Origin: Paenibacillus glycanilyticus
GTDB taxonomy: Bacteria; Bacillota; Bacilli; Paenibacillales; Paenibacillaceae
Length of the DNA: 64,000 bases
Assembly: GCF_030161375.1 (NCBI RefSeq)
Contig: NZ_BSSQ01000004.1
Location: forward strand, 248,001-312,000
Reading direction: 5' to 3'
Within the stretch, counting starts at the first letter, position 1; the number at the start of each line of letters is the position of its first letter. The notes below the pieces were generated by a model. The model was not told where the DNA came from, searched no databases, and was given only the letters and a program-made list of their open reading frames with translations. Shown piece by piece: positions 25,911-35,459 of this stretch. The position numbers and the translations under genes are program-made.

Positions 25911-28900
25911 ATGGCACGAAGCAAGACCATGTTGTCTGCTTTAATGGCGCTGCTGCTGTTGTTCACCGCATTTCCGGTCTATGCGGCGGATCAGGGCAAC
26001 GAAGCAGTCAGCTCCGTTAGCAGCGGGTCAGACAACTATGTACGGATTAAGAACAAATGGAAAAGCAACTATTTGTACGAAGGCTCGGACGGCGTTGTCC
26101 GATATGGAAATACGGCAATGGACAATACGTTCTCGCAATGGCTTATTGAAGAAAGCAATGGCGTAAAGCGGATTAAAAACCGCGCTACCGGCCACTATGT
26201 GACGATGGCCGAAACGGCGAAGCGCGGCGATGCGTTGTACAGCCGAAGCATCACCGAAAGCACGGCAAATGACCAGTGGATGATCGAGGAGTCCAGCCGT
26301 CCCGGTTATGTTGTCATTAAGAATGCGGGCGCGCCGGCAGCGAATCTGGTGATCCACCAGGAGGACCAGCTTGGGTTCGCCGAAGTGAGCGGCGATATTA
26401 ACATTACGTTCGAAAGTCCGCAATGGGCGCTTGAACCGGTGGATCCCGCTGGCGTTCCCGTTAGAATCGCGAACCAGTTCAAAGCGGGCAAATATTTGTA
26501 TGAAGACAAAGATGGCTTTGTGAAGTTTGGCGATGCGGCCGTGACGGATACCGCTTCGCATTGGTTCCTTGAGACCGCAATGCATGACGGAGCATCCTCT
26601 GGCGTATTGCTGCGCAACCGTGCCACCGGCCATTATATAACGCAGCAAGCGGAAGCGTGGATGCAGTTGAAGGCTGGCGCGGCGGACGGCGTAAAAAGCG
26701 AGTGGCTAATGGCGGATGCCGCAACAGCAGGTTTTGTCACCTTCACGAATGCGAGCAGTCCGCAAGCTCCGGCGAAGCCTTATGTGCTGAACACCCAGTT
26801 TCCGGATGATACGAACGTTCGCGCCAATGACTGGGCGGATATCACTTGGGGCAGTTCGGAGTGGAGGCTGGAGCTTGCATCCGATGTACAGCCGGTCCGC
26901 ATTGCCGGGTATGCGGATGATCCGGCGGCAGCTTTGTATTTGCACGAGAGTAACGGCATTGTCCAATACGGCACCGTCAATTCGGCGGATCCGAGTTACT
27001 TGTGGATCTTGGAGGACTATGACGGCAATACGCTGATTCGCAATCTGTCGACCGGCCATTACGTGCATAACGGCAGCGCTAGCGCGCCGACAGATCCGCT
27101 TCAAGCCGATAATGGCTCCGCTATGGATGCCACCTACCAGTGGACAATCGATAATTCCAACATTTATGACGATTACAAAACGATTCAAAGCGCTGCAAGG
27201 CCGGATGAATACGTGAATGCGGCCGAGGGGGCAAGTTCGGCTCAGGCTGGACAGCTCGACCCTGACACGAATCCCGCGCAGTGGCTGTTTGCGGATCCTT
27301 CCGCATCGACGGACGGTTCCCCGCAATATGTTCGGATCATGAATGACTGGCAGTCGATGTATTGGTATGAAGATACAAATGGCGATTTGAAATACGGCAA
27401 CATAAGAAATGACGATCAGCGTGATCAATGGCTGATTGAACGGTTCCAAGGCCGCAAGCGGATTAAGAACCGGGAGACCGGCCATTACGTCAATCTCCAG
27501 AACATCACGGATGGACGCATCAAGGTTACGGATGTGGAGGAGGATTGGAAAAGCGCGGTATGGGTCATTGAAGACAAAGGCGGCGGCTCCAGGCTGATTC
27601 ATAATGTGCTAGATGTGAATGATACGGCTGGCGCGCAGAAATATATCAATCTGCAAAACCTTACGAAATACGCCGAGTACGGCATCATTAATCCGAATTG
27701 GGGTAGCCCGCGCTGGCGGTTTGTGAATGTGCCTGCGGATACCCCAAGCAACATTCGGATTAAGAACAAACTGAACAATCAATACTTGTATGAGGTAACG
27801 GCAGACGGCCCAGACAAAGGAAAAGTGAAATACGGCGACGTTGCCGCGTCGGATGCAGATTCCATCTGGTTCCCGGAAGATGCGGGAGACGGCGTTGGAT
27901 CCGTACGGCTGAAAAACCAGGGAACCGGCCATTATTTGTCTATGGAAGGCGTTGGCGGAACGGTCGAGCAGGATGCGCCGGACTTCAAGCTTGTTGCGGA
28001 AAGCATCTATCCGCAATGGGGCAGCGCCAAATGGTATTTGCAGGATAGTGCAAATGCCGGATACGTAAACATCAAAAGCGCATGGGCAGGACATTACGTA
28101 TATGCCGCAAGCGGTAATGATGCGGGTTACACGAAGGTAAGTAAACTAGTAGCTAGCAATGATGAAGGCCAATTCGCGCTGGAAAAGATTGCACTGCCGG
28201 AAGCGCCGCTTCCTGCAACCCCAATTCGGCTGAAGAACGCTGCAACCGGTCAGTTCCTCTATGAGAATCATGGCGGAATTGTCCTGTACGGTAATATAGC
28301 GGACAATAACGGGTACTCCCATTGGCTGCTCGAAACGGAGAACGGACAGACTCGAATCCGCAACCGGGTAACCGGGGACTACATGATGGTTACCGGCGAC
28401 TACCGGTACATTACGACCGGACCAAAGCAGGAGAGCAGCGCGGCAGCGGACAGCTGGTCCGTAGAACCTCAAGGCTCCGCCTATTTAATCCATAGCTTGT
28501 TAGACGGTTACGAGGATGAATATATCAACGTGCAGAACGGAGCGGGTTATGCGGAGCGCGGATTGTTCCCGGCGTCCTACGGCACGCTGCAATGGAACGT
28601 CGTAAGCGCGCCGGAAGCTTTTACGGCTCCGGAGATGGGCGAGGACCGGAACGAAGTAACGTCAACTCCGATTTTTGATGATACCAATTACATTACGATC
28701 ACATCAGGCGGCAAAGCGTTAAACGCATCGTCGGGAGCGGCTGCGCTAAGCGGCGCATCGGCTTCTGGTCAACCTTCCGCTCAGTGGCTGCTGCAGGATT
28801 ATAACGGCCGCAAGCTGATCAAGAACCGCGCAACCGGCAAGCTGCTGTCAGCTGATCTGAAGCTCAAGAACAGCAACTCGATTACGGATGCCGAGCAATG

Positions 28901-31900
28901 GACGATGGAAGAACGGCTTGGACGGTTCATTCTAGTGAACGCTTCGAAACAAGGAGCGCTTTATGCCGACAATACAGGACTTCATTATGGAGAGGAAGGT
29001 TTGGCTAATCCGGCAGCATGGCTGTTCAACCCGGTAGCGGGTATTGTCGTTTATGAAGCGGAAAATGCTTTCCATAGCATGGCTGTTGCGACGGCAGATT
29101 CCGTATCCGGCTATACGGGAACGGGATACTTGAACGGATTCAGCTCCTCGGATGAGCTTGTGCGATTTGTTGTGCATGCGCAGGAAGCGGGGACGTATCG
29201 GGCTACCATCCGGTATTTGTCTTCCGACTCTGGGTCGGTAGGCGTATCGGTGAATGGAATGGATGCCGAATCGGCGACACTTACGGCGGCAACCGAAACT
29301 TGGAAGTCTGCGGAAATTCAACTGGATCTTCGCGCAGGCGTCAACACGGTAACGGTTCAAAATAATAGTTCCGCTATCCTCTCGGTTGATTCGCTTACGT
29401 TGCTTAACGATGTCAATCTCGACTATCGCGGTGCGACAGTGGGGTATACCACGTATGAGGCTGAACATGCCGACACGACGGGAACCCTTATCGGTCCGTC
29501 TAGAGCATACCGCGAAATGGCGTCCGAAGCTTCCGGCAGACAAGCGGTTTCGCTTGATGAGACTGGCGAATACGTGGAGTTTACGTTGACGCAGCCGGCA
29601 AATTCAATCGTGCTTCGTTACGCCATTCCGGATAGCGCGGATGGCAGCGGCTTACAGGAAACGCTTGGTTTATACGTAAACGGCGAGTTTAAGCAGAAGT
29701 TGAATTTAACTTCTAAATACGCCTGGGAATATGGCAGCTATCCATGGTCCAATGATCCGAAGCAGGGCAGCGCGCACCGCTTTTTTGACGAGATCCATGC
29801 CTTGATCGGCGATGTACCGGCTGGCGCAACGATTAGACTCGAGAAGGACGCGGATAGCACAGCAGACTATTATGTCATTGATTTGGCCGATATGGAGCAG
29901 GTGGATGGTCCGCTTGCGAAGCCGGACGGGTTCTTGTCCATTACGGGTTATGGGGCAACGGCTAATGACGGTCAAGACGATACCGCCGCACTTCAGGCCG
30001 CGATGGCGGCAGCGAAAGAAGCGGGTACTGGCGTCTGGATTCCGGAAGGCACATTCGAATTCCGCGAAAGCGTCGTGAATATAAGCGACATATCCATCCG
30101 CGGAGCGGGCATGTGGTATACGACGCTGCTTGGCGCCCGATTTATCGGTCAAGGCGGCACAATCGGCGTATACGATCTGCTGGTCGACGGCGATTTGAAT
30201 GTCCGTGACGACGAAGCAAGCACGCATGGTTTTGAAGGCGAGTTTGGCCCGGGCTCCGTCATACAGAATGTGTGGGTGGAGCATTCCAAGACCGGTCTGT
30301 GGCTGACCCGACTTAAAGGCAGCACCGGCTTCACCGACAGTCTGCACATGATTGGTCTTCGGCTCCGCAATCTGATGGCGGACGGCATCAACTTCTGCGT
30401 GGGTACGAGCAACAGCTTGATGGAGCAAAGCGATATTCGTTATCCGGGCGATGACGGCATTGCGATGTGGTCGGCTGAAGGGGTGGCAAGCGTCAATAAT
30501 ACGGCGCGGTTTAATACCGTATCGCTGCCGTGGCTGGCCGACAATATGGTTATATTCGGCGGCAAGGACAATAAGATGACGGATAATATCGCGAAGGATA
30601 CGATTACAAACGGCGCGGGTCTTGCCGTATCGACGCGGTTTAATCCGGTACCGTTCAGCGGTACGACCGTTGTAGAACGCAATACGCTTATCCGCACGGG
30701 CAGCTTTGATACGGGCTACGGCGTAAATCTTGGAGCGATCTGGCTATTTGCTAGCGACAAGGATTTCAGCGGCAATGTGATCGTGCGCAATAACACGGTG
30801 CTAGATAGCACGTATGCCGGATTAATCGTTCATGGCGATTATAAGGTGAGTGGCGTCACGATCGAGAATATCGTCATCGACGGCGCAGGCACAAACGGCG
30901 TTGAAGTCACGCCAAACGTGAAGGGCTCAGCAATCGTAGACAACGTGATTGTACGGGGCGAGCGGATCTCCGTCGTGAACGATACCAATGCGCAATTCGC
31001 TTTTGAAGAACAGGGCAAAGGATTTGCCAGCCTGAAGAAGCCGGATACGAATCCGGGGACGGGCGGCAGCGGCTCCGGGTCCGGCGTCAATAATGCCGGC
31101 CCGAATATGACGGCTTCCACAAAAACGGAAGACAACGACAAAGCTTTAAAAGAAGCGGTCAAAACAAGCAGCAGTGTAATTGTTGATGCAGGCTCGGCAG
31201 CTGCGGGAGGGAAAGTTTCCTTCAGCGTGCAGGCTTTGCTGGATAGCGCATTAGCAAATCCAAATGCGGTCGTAGTTATTCAAGCAGGCAATGCCAGCTA
31301 CAGCTTCCCGCTAAATTTGCTGAAGCAGGTGCTTCAAGCGAATAGCCTTGCAAATCCGTCGGCGATCTGGACATTTGGCGTTCAGCAACTAAGCGCGGAT
31401 ATGGCAAGCAAGCTGCAGCAGGATGCAAGCAAACAAGGGATTACGCCAGTTGGCAATCCGTTAGATTTCAGCATTACGGTTCAAGACGGAAGCCGGACCG
31501 TCGTGATTACGGCTTTTGGCGGATCTTATGTAGAACGTTCCATTACGCTTGACGGTGTCCAGGATGCGGATCAAATGACCGTCCTTGTCTATGATCCGGC
31601 ATCCGGAAGTTTTAGCGCGGTTCCTGCTCTTGTCTCCGTGAAAGACGGCAAAACCGTTCTAACCATCAAGAGCATGGGGAACAGCATCTATACGGCTGCG
31701 AAGCTGGATCGTGCGTTTGCCGATATCGCGAATCATTGGGCACAAGCGGATATTGCGCTTCTCGCGAAGAAGGGGATCTTGAACGGCGTGTCGGCGAAGT
31801 CGTTTGCGCCGGAGCAAGCCGTTACCCGCGCGGAGTTTGCCGCGATGCTGGTACGCGCGCTGGGCATTCGCTCCGCGAATGAAGCCCGCAGCTTCAAGGA

Positions 31901-32264
31901 TGTGGCAGTCGGCAGCTGGTATGCGGAGACGGTAAGCATCGCGTCCGGGGCAGGGATCATTAATGGTTATGCGGACGGAAGCTTCCGTCCGAACAATAAG
32001 GTCACCCGGGAAGAGATGGCCATCATGGCCGTCAAAGCATTTGAGCTTGCTTCAGGCAGTCAATTGGCAGCTGGGGATCTTAACTATAAAGATGCTGGCA
32101 AGGTCTCCGACTGGGCATCCGATGCCGTAGGAAAAGCGACGGGCGCAGGCTTGCTGAAAGGCAAACCGGACGGGTCTTTTGCGCCAACAGGCAACGTGAC
32201 GCGCGCCGAAGCGGCAACGCTTCTGAAGCGGCTGCTCGTATCGGCAGAATTGATGAATTCGTAG
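25911..32264 (+). CDS. Giant S-layer-anchored GH87 alpha-1,3-glucanase (mutanase) with seven beta-trefoil-like repeats
   Basis: 2117 residues, RBS AAGGGGGAG. A signal peptide (cleavage near VYAAD, residue 25) is followed by seven repeats of about 140 residues (roughly 35-1040) with recurring IKN-x-YLYE, VKYGN, QWLIE and RATGHYV motifs, i.e. fascin/beta-trefoil-like modules. Next come a CBM6/35-like module (1047-1170) and a beta-sandwich (1180-1335). A right-handed beta-helix of about 1341-1700 opens ITGYGATANDGQDDTAAL. Asp1491 (ADGINF) and Asp1514-1515 (PGDDGIAMWS) have the same 23/24-residue spacing as the catalytic Asp triad I recall for GH87 enzymes. A linker and a unique domain (1740-1930) precede three SLH domains (1936-2110). 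It should hydrolyse fungal or bacterial alpha-1,3-glucan while fixed to the cell wall. Confidence 0.83.
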   Translation: MARSKTMLSALMALLLLFTAFPVYAADQGNEAVSSVSSGSDNYVRIKNKWKSNYLYEGSDGVVRYGNTAMDNTFSQWLIEESNGVKRIKNRATGHYVTMAETAKRGDALYSRSITESTANDQWMIEESSRPGYVVIKNAGAPAANLVIHQEDQLGFAEVSGDINITFESPQWALEPVDPAGVPVRIANQFKAGKYLYEDKDGFVKFGDAAVTDTASHWFLETAMHDGASSGVLLRNRATGHYITQQAEAWMQLKAGAADGVKSEWLMADAATAGFVTFTNASSPQAPAKPYVLNTQFPDDTNVRANDWADITWGSSEWRLELASDVQPVRIAGYADDPAAALYLHESNGIVQYGTVNSADPSYLWILEDYDGNTLIRNLSTGHYVHNGSASAPTDPLQADNGSAMDATYQWTIDNSNIYDDYKTIQSAARPDEYVNAAEGASSAQAGQLDPDTNPAQWLFADPSASTDGSPQYVRIMNDWQSMYWYEDTNGDLKYGNIRNDDQRDQWLIERFQGRKRIKNRETGHYVNLQNITDGRIKVTDVEEDWKSAVWVIEDKGGGSRLIHNVLDVNDTAGAQKYINLQNLTKYAEYGIINPNWGSPRWRFVNVPADTPSNIRIKNKLNNQYLYEVTADGPDKGKVKYGDVAASDADSIWFPEDAGDGVGSVRLKNQGTGHYLSMEGVGGTVEQDAPDFKLVAESIYPQWGSAKWYLQDSANAGYVNIKSAWAGHYVYAASGNDAGYTKVSKLVASNDEGQFALEKIALPEAPLPATPIRLKNAATGQFLYENHGGIVLYGNIADNNGYSHWLLETENGQTRIRNRVTGDYMMVTGDYRYITTGPKQESSAAADSWSVEPQGSAYLIHSLLDGYEDEYINVQNGAGYAERGLFPASYGTLQWNVVSAPEAFTAPEMGEDRNEVTSTPIFDDTNYITITSGGKALNASSGAAALSGASASGQPSAQWLLQDYNGRKLIKNRATGKLLSADLKLKNSNSITDAEQWTMEERLGRFILVNASKQGALYADNTGLHYGEEGLANPAAWLFNPVAGIVVYEAENAFHSMAVATADSVSGYTGTGYLNGFSSSDELVRFVVHAQEAGTYRATIRYLSSDSGSVGVSVNGMDAESATLTAATETWKSAEIQLDLRAGVNTVTVQNNSSAILSVDSLTLLNDVNLDYRGATVGYTTYEAEHADTTGTLIGPSRAYREMASEASGRQAVSLDETGEYVEFTLTQPANSIVLRYAIPDSADGSGLQETLGLYVNGEFKQKLNLTSKYAWEYGSYPWSNDPKQGSAHRFFDEIHALIGDVPAGATIRLEKDADSTADYYVIDLADMEQVDGPLAKPDGFLSITGYGATANDGQDDTAALQAAMAAAKEAGTGVWIPEGTFEFRESVVNISDISIRGAGMWYTTLLGARFIGQGGTIGVYDLLVDGDLNVRDDEASTHGFEGEFGPGSVIQNVWVEHSKTGLWLTRLKGSTGFTDSLHMIGLRLRNLMADGINFCVGTSNSLMEQSDIRYPGDDGIAMWSAEGVASVNNTARFNTVSLPWLADNMVIFGGKDNKMTDNIAKDTITNGAGLAVSTRFNPVPFSGTTVVERNTLIRTGSFDTGYGVNLGAIWLFASDKDFSGNVIVRNNTVLDSTYAGLIVHGDYKVSGVTIENIVIDGAGTNGVEVTPNVKGSAIVDNVIVRGERISVVNDTNAQFAFEEQGKGFASLKKPDTNPGTGGSGSGSGVNNAGPNMTASTKTEDNDKALKEAVKTSSSVIVDAGSAAAGGKVSFSVQALLDSALANPNAVVVIQAGNASYSFPLNLLKQVLQANSLANPSAIWTFGVQQLSADMASKLQQDASKQGITPVGNPLDFSITVQDGSRTVVITAFGGSYVERSITLDGVQDADQMTVLVYDPASGSFSAVPALVSVKDGKTVLTIKSMGNSIYTAAKLDRAFADIANHWAQADIALLAKKGILNGVSAKSFAPEQAVTRAEFAAMLVRALGIRSANEARSFKDVAVGSWYAETVSIASGAGIINGYADGSFRPNNKVTREEMAIMAVKAFELASGSQLAAGDLNYKDAGKVSDWASDAVGKATGAGLLKGKPDGSFAPTGNVTRAEAATLLKRLLVSAELMNS

Positions 32265-32277
32265 AGTATGCAATAGG

Positions 32278-32312
32278 AAAGCGACTGTGCTGTCATGCGC
32301 AGTCGCTTTTTG
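32278..32312 (+). terminator. Terminator after GH87 gene
   Basis: AAAGCGACTGTGC (32278-32290) pairs with GCGCAGTCGCTTT (32297-32309), with one G-T pair, followed by T residues. Confidence 0.85.
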
Positions 32313-32381
32313 TATTAATGGACAAAAGCGGAACATACAATCGTATTTATAAGCGAAGGAAAGAGGAGGTAGGAAAAACAG

Positions 32382-32543
32382 ATGGAAACGTTCGGCAGAG
32401 GTTGCCTGTGGCTCATCCTTGGCGTGTTAGGATTGTTCGTAATTGCGGTTATTACGCAAAGTTCGATTCACATCCCTTGGTTCATTTTTATTCCGGCCGT
32501 TATTCTGGTCTTTTGGATGGCCTCTAAAAAGAGTAAAAAGTGA
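32382..32543 (+). CDS. Small membrane protein, 53 residues
   Basis: ATG at 32382 behind a GAGGAGG site. The product has two hydrophobic stretches (CLWLILGVLGLFVIAVI and WFIFIPAVILVFWMA) and a basic tail KKSKK, so it is probably a two-helix membrane peptide with both ends inside. The strong ribosome site and clean composition support a real gene. No family is recognised. It stands between a terminator and the cyclase-family gene 75 bp downstream and could share its transcript. Confidence 0.65.
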   Translation: METFGRGCLWLILGVLGLFVIAVITQSSIHIPWFIFIPAVILVFWMASKKSKK

Positions 32544-32618
32544 GGTCGCAACTTTCGCAAACAGGGAGAGTATCAATAGATACTTATTTGTATTTTAGTT
32601 ATGGAAGGAAGTACCGGA

Positions 32619-33143
32619 GTGAAAATATACGATTTGTCGGTGCCAATTGACGAAGGAATGCCCGTATACCCTGGCGATCCGGAAGTGAGAGTCCGGGTAG
32701 CGCATACGTATGAGAGCCATTCGTGGGAATTGCGCCAACTGTCCATGGGAAGCCATACCGGAACGCATGTGGATGCGCCCTCGCATATGCACCACGGTGC
32801 AGCGACGCTGGATGAACTGCCATTGGAACGATTCTTCGGCAAATCGCGCATCGTACGAGTCTCGGACCCGGTTTGGCCGGAAGGCCGGGGATTATTTTTT
32901 ATCGAATCCGTCGACGAACCCTATTTCAATCGCATCGCGGCATTACGGCCCCCATTTGTTGGCGGTGACTTGTCTGAAGCGTTGGAGAGGGAGCTGCTCG
33001 GGATCGGCATTGTCACTTATACGGGGCTGCAAGGGCTGGATCGGCTTCCTGCCTATACGGATTTTATGTTCTACGGGTTTCCGTTGCGGATTGCCGGAGG
33101 AGACGGATCCCCTGTTAGAGCGGTTGCGGTAGTCGAAGATTAA
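32619..33143 (+). CDS. Cyclase-family (kynurenine formamidase-like) metal hydrolase
   Basis: 174 residues from a GTG at 32619, with GGAAGGAAG seven bases upstream; the ATG at 32601 lies on that ribosome site and gives a non-family N-terminus. The N-terminus KIYDLSVPIDEGMPVYPGDP and the metal motif SHTGTHVDAPSHM (H-x-G-T-H-x-D) define the PF04199 cyclase family, whose members hydrolyse formamides or cyclic amides. It is shorter than the usual 200-220 residues. No tryptophan-catabolism genes are near, so the substrate is unknown. Confidence 0.83.
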   Translation: MKIYDLSVPIDEGMPVYPGDPEVRVRVAHTYESHSWELRQLSMGSHTGTHVDAPSHMHHGAATLDELPLERFFGKSRIVRVSDPVWPEGRGLFFIESVDEPYFNRIAALRPPFVGGDLSEALERELLGIGIVTYTGLQGLDRLPAYTDFMFYGFPLRIAGGDGSPVRAVAVVED

Positions 33144-33158
33144 TTGGGGTGGTAGTAA

Positions 33159-33404
33159 ATGAATCAAGACAGCTTTATCCTCATTCAGATTGTTGTGCCA
33201 ATGGCTTTGGTCTTTTTGTTGGTCTACAAATACATCGATGTTCGAACCAAAACGACTCATTTTGTCTGCCCCGCATGCCGCAGCCGATTCAAGTTATCCA
33301 AGAAGGAATTTGCTTTTGCGCGCAAAACGGGAGTTATCAATGAGCGTGTTGCAACTTGTCCCGTTTGCAATTACAAAGGCAGCATGCCGTTTATGAAGGA
33401 TTAG
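33159..33404 (+). CDS. Small membrane protein with zinc-ribbon tail
   Basis: 81 residues, RBS GGGGTGG. One N-terminal membrane helix (FILIQIVVPMALVFLLVY), then a cytoplasmic tail with two CPxC knuckles (CPACRSRF and CPVCNYKG) about 30 residues apart that can bind one zinc. No function is assigned to this type. A perfect terminator follows, so it ends the short cyclase transcript. Confidence 0.72.
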   Translation: MNQDSFILIQIVVPMALVFLLVYKYIDVRTKTTHFVCPACRSRFKLSKKEFAFARKTGVINERVATCPVCNYKGSMPFMKD

Positions 33405-33413
33405 AAGGTAGAG

Positions 33414-33436
33414 GCAGCCGGTCGGCTGCTTTTTTC
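33414..33436 (+). terminator. Terminator after zinc-ribbon gene
   Basis: GCAGCCG (33414-33420) and CGGCTGC (33423-33429) form a tight hairpin followed by six T residues. Confidence 0.8.
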
Positions 33437-33462
33437 TTGATTGCTGAAAGGTGGTATCGGAC

Positions 33463-34329
33463 ATGGGAAGACGATTATTTTGTATATTGGCACTCCTACT
33501 CGCTAGCGGTTGTACAGCAGACACGGTAAAAGATACCGTAACCCAAGAAAAACTGGAGATCATAAAGAGTCCTAGCGCTACACAGGAGAAGCTAGCCGTA
33601 CATACCGATTCCATGTTGAACAATACGACCTATAATCCAGTAGCGATGGGCAATGATGTGTATGTAGATAAAACCTATTATAAGGACCAAAACGTTGCTC
33701 GTGGCGACATCGTGTTATATAAGACAGGCGATGCGGATTTTCCTCTCGATTATGGGAGAATTATAGGCTTGCCCGAGGAAGAAGTGAACTTGAAAGACGG
33801 ACGTATTTATATTAACTCGAAGAAACTTGAGGCGTTTTACGCCAGCGAGTTCAGCGGGAATAAACAATATGAGAACCATCCGACCTCGATGCGACAACCT
33901 GTTGGATTAGAAGCGGGACAATATTTTGTGCTTGGGGATTATTGGCAGCGCAGCTTTCATGACAGTCAAACGATAGGGCCGATTGTCCGTTCAACAATTG
34001 TAGGAAAAGTCGTGGGATGGGAAGGTCCGAAACAGGCTTGGGATTATGAGCAGGGGATCGTTGTCGGAATTGAAGATAAAGAAGTTGCGATTGTTAGAGA
34101 GATTACTGCTAATGAGCTGCGTGCTAGCCGTACGGATCAAATAATGGGTGACGCGTTTCCGGAGGCGATATGGATCGTTGTGGACCATCATGAGGAGATC
34201 CAAGCATTACAAATCGGCGATACCGTGAAATATGAACTCACAGGGAAATTTTTTGGTACTAGTCCTATACGGGCAAAAGGTATGAAGATTGAACGAATAG
34301 GCAATATTTTCGAGCAGGATAAAGATTAA
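33463..34329 (+). CDS. Lipoprotein with degenerate signal-peptidase-I (S26) fold
   Basis: 288 residues from the ATG at 33463 (AAAGGTGG upstream). The signal peptide ends in a lipobox, LLLASGC (Cys near residue 17). The middle resembles SPase I boxes: HTDSM (Ser50, box B), VARGDIVLY, YGRIIGLPEEEV (box C) and LGDYWQRSFHDSQTIGPI (box E). In box C the general-base Lys that normally precedes Arg is Gly98, so the Ser/Lys dyad looks broken. The enzyme may be inactive or use another residue. The last 90 residues are an extra domain of unknown type. A lipid-anchored rather than transmembrane SPase-like protein is unusual. It is close to, and perhaps co-transcribed with, the gene at 34351. Confidence 0.65.
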   Translation: MGRRLFCILALLLASGCTADTVKDTVTQEKLEIIKSPSATQEKLAVHTDSMLNNTTYNPVAMGNDVYVDKTYYKDQNVARGDIVLYKTGDADFPLDYGRIIGLPEEEVNLKDGRIYINSKKLEAFYASEFSGNKQYENHPTSMRQPVGLEAGQYFVLGDYWQRSFHDSQTIGPIVRSTIVGKVVGWEGPKQAWDYEQGIVVGIEDKEVAIVREITANELRASRTDQIMGDAFPEAIWIVVDHHEEIQALQIGDTVKYELTGKFFGTSPIRAKGMKIERIGNIFEQDKD

Positions 34330-34350
34330 AATTTAAGGCAGGGAACAAGA

Positions 34351-35391
34351 TTGCTTGCAACGACTAAAAAACTAAAAGACATTATACATTGCAATCCCGA
34401 ACTAGATTCCAGTATTGTACGTTCCTATCTAGCCGTTATTGCCAATTACGGTGGGCTTGAAGACGCAAGGGGACTATTACAAGTGTTTATGGAAGAACCG
34501 GCGGATTACAATAGGACGTTGCTGCTTGAACCAATTATGAAGCATGGAGATTTAGAGCTAGCTGAAGATTTATATGAGTTCGCTATAGAGCAGCATAAGC
34601 TAAAAGAAGACATGCCGAGTGAAATCCTTCACGTCCTGGGATACCTCGGTTATACGGGATGCACGGAAACGCTCGTATCGCTCTTAACATCTGAGGATTG
34701 GCACCTTTCAAAAGACGCTGCATTAGGATTGCTGCATCTTCCTTGTCATGGCTATGAACAACAAATTAGAACCATCATAGACAATTCAATCGGGAAAAGC
34801 CTATTTGACGAGTTTGTCCCGGCATTAAGCTATAAAGTGGCAAACAACGAGATGGTGCCTAAGTTATTTGAATGGGGAAACAGCATAGTATCAACGGATT
34901 GTAATGCTGGAATCATACTTGGCATTGCCTTGTATGGACCCGACTATAAAGACGTCATCAAGGATATTTTGTGGAGCGAGAATTGGGAAGCCCACGATAC
35001 AAGCACGGGGACGCGCAATTGGTCTTACGCGGCTATGCAGCATGTTCAGTTAACGTTCCGCGAGCTAATTGAAGATTTGAAATCCGCTCAGATCCCCAAG
35101 AGGGATCTATTCCATCGCCTCTCCGTGTTGTCTGAGATGCTGGAATGCAAATTGACCTTGCAACATCAGCCATTACGGTTTGCGGCTACCAATGATGAAT
35201 CGATATTTGATATTTATCGTGAGCTGTTTGAGTGGAGCAACAGTGACCATGACGATTCGATTATCGGATTGATCGCAAGGAACCTCCAAGACGAGTTCGA
35301 TTTATTGAATAAGTATAATCACTTGAGAGATAAGCTGGAGATGAAGATGGAACATCTCATCGAGGTCAATTATTTAAAGGGGGAGTTATAG
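34351..35391 (+). CDS. HEAT-like helical-repeat protein of unknown function
   Basis: 346 residues from a TTG start with a GCAGGG site; 21 bp after the SPase-like gene. The product is soluble and almost wholly helical, with repeated pairs of amphipathic helices (SSIVRSYLAVIANYGGLEDA, EILHVLGYLGYTGCTETLVS, LSKDAALGLLHLPCHG) like HEAT repeats used for protein binding. I recognise no catalytic motif. Base use is more AT-rich than in the neighbouring glycosidase genes. Close spacing suggests joint expression with the lipoprotein. Confidence 0.65.
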   Translation: MLATTKKLKDIIHCNPELDSSIVRSYLAVIANYGGLEDARGLLQVFMEEPADYNRTLLLEPIMKHGDLELAEDLYEFAIEQHKLKEDMPSEILHVLGYLGYTGCTETLVSLLTSEDWHLSKDAALGLLHLPCHGYEQQIRTIIDNSIGKSLFDEFVPALSYKVANNEMVPKLFEWGNSIVSTDCNAGIILGIALYGPDYKDVIKDILWSENWEAHDTSTGTRNWSYAAMQHVQLTFRELIEDLKSAQIPKRDLFHRLSVLSEMLECKLTLQHQPLRFAATNDESIFDIYRELFEWSNSDHDDSIIGLIARNLQDEFDLLNKYNHLRDKLEMKMEHLIEVNYLKGEL

Positions 35392-35410
35392 AACTCCCGC
35401 AATCAATAGG

Positions 35411-35455
35411 CTGTCCTATCGCCAGTGAAGCTGACGACAGGACAGTCTTATTTTG
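35411..35455 (+). terminator. Terminator-like hairpin after HEAT-like gene
   Basis: CTGTCCT (35411-35417) pairs with AGGACAG (35439-35445), with extra CG pairing inside, followed by TCTTATTTTG. Confidence 0.6.
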
Positions 35456-35459
35456 TTCC

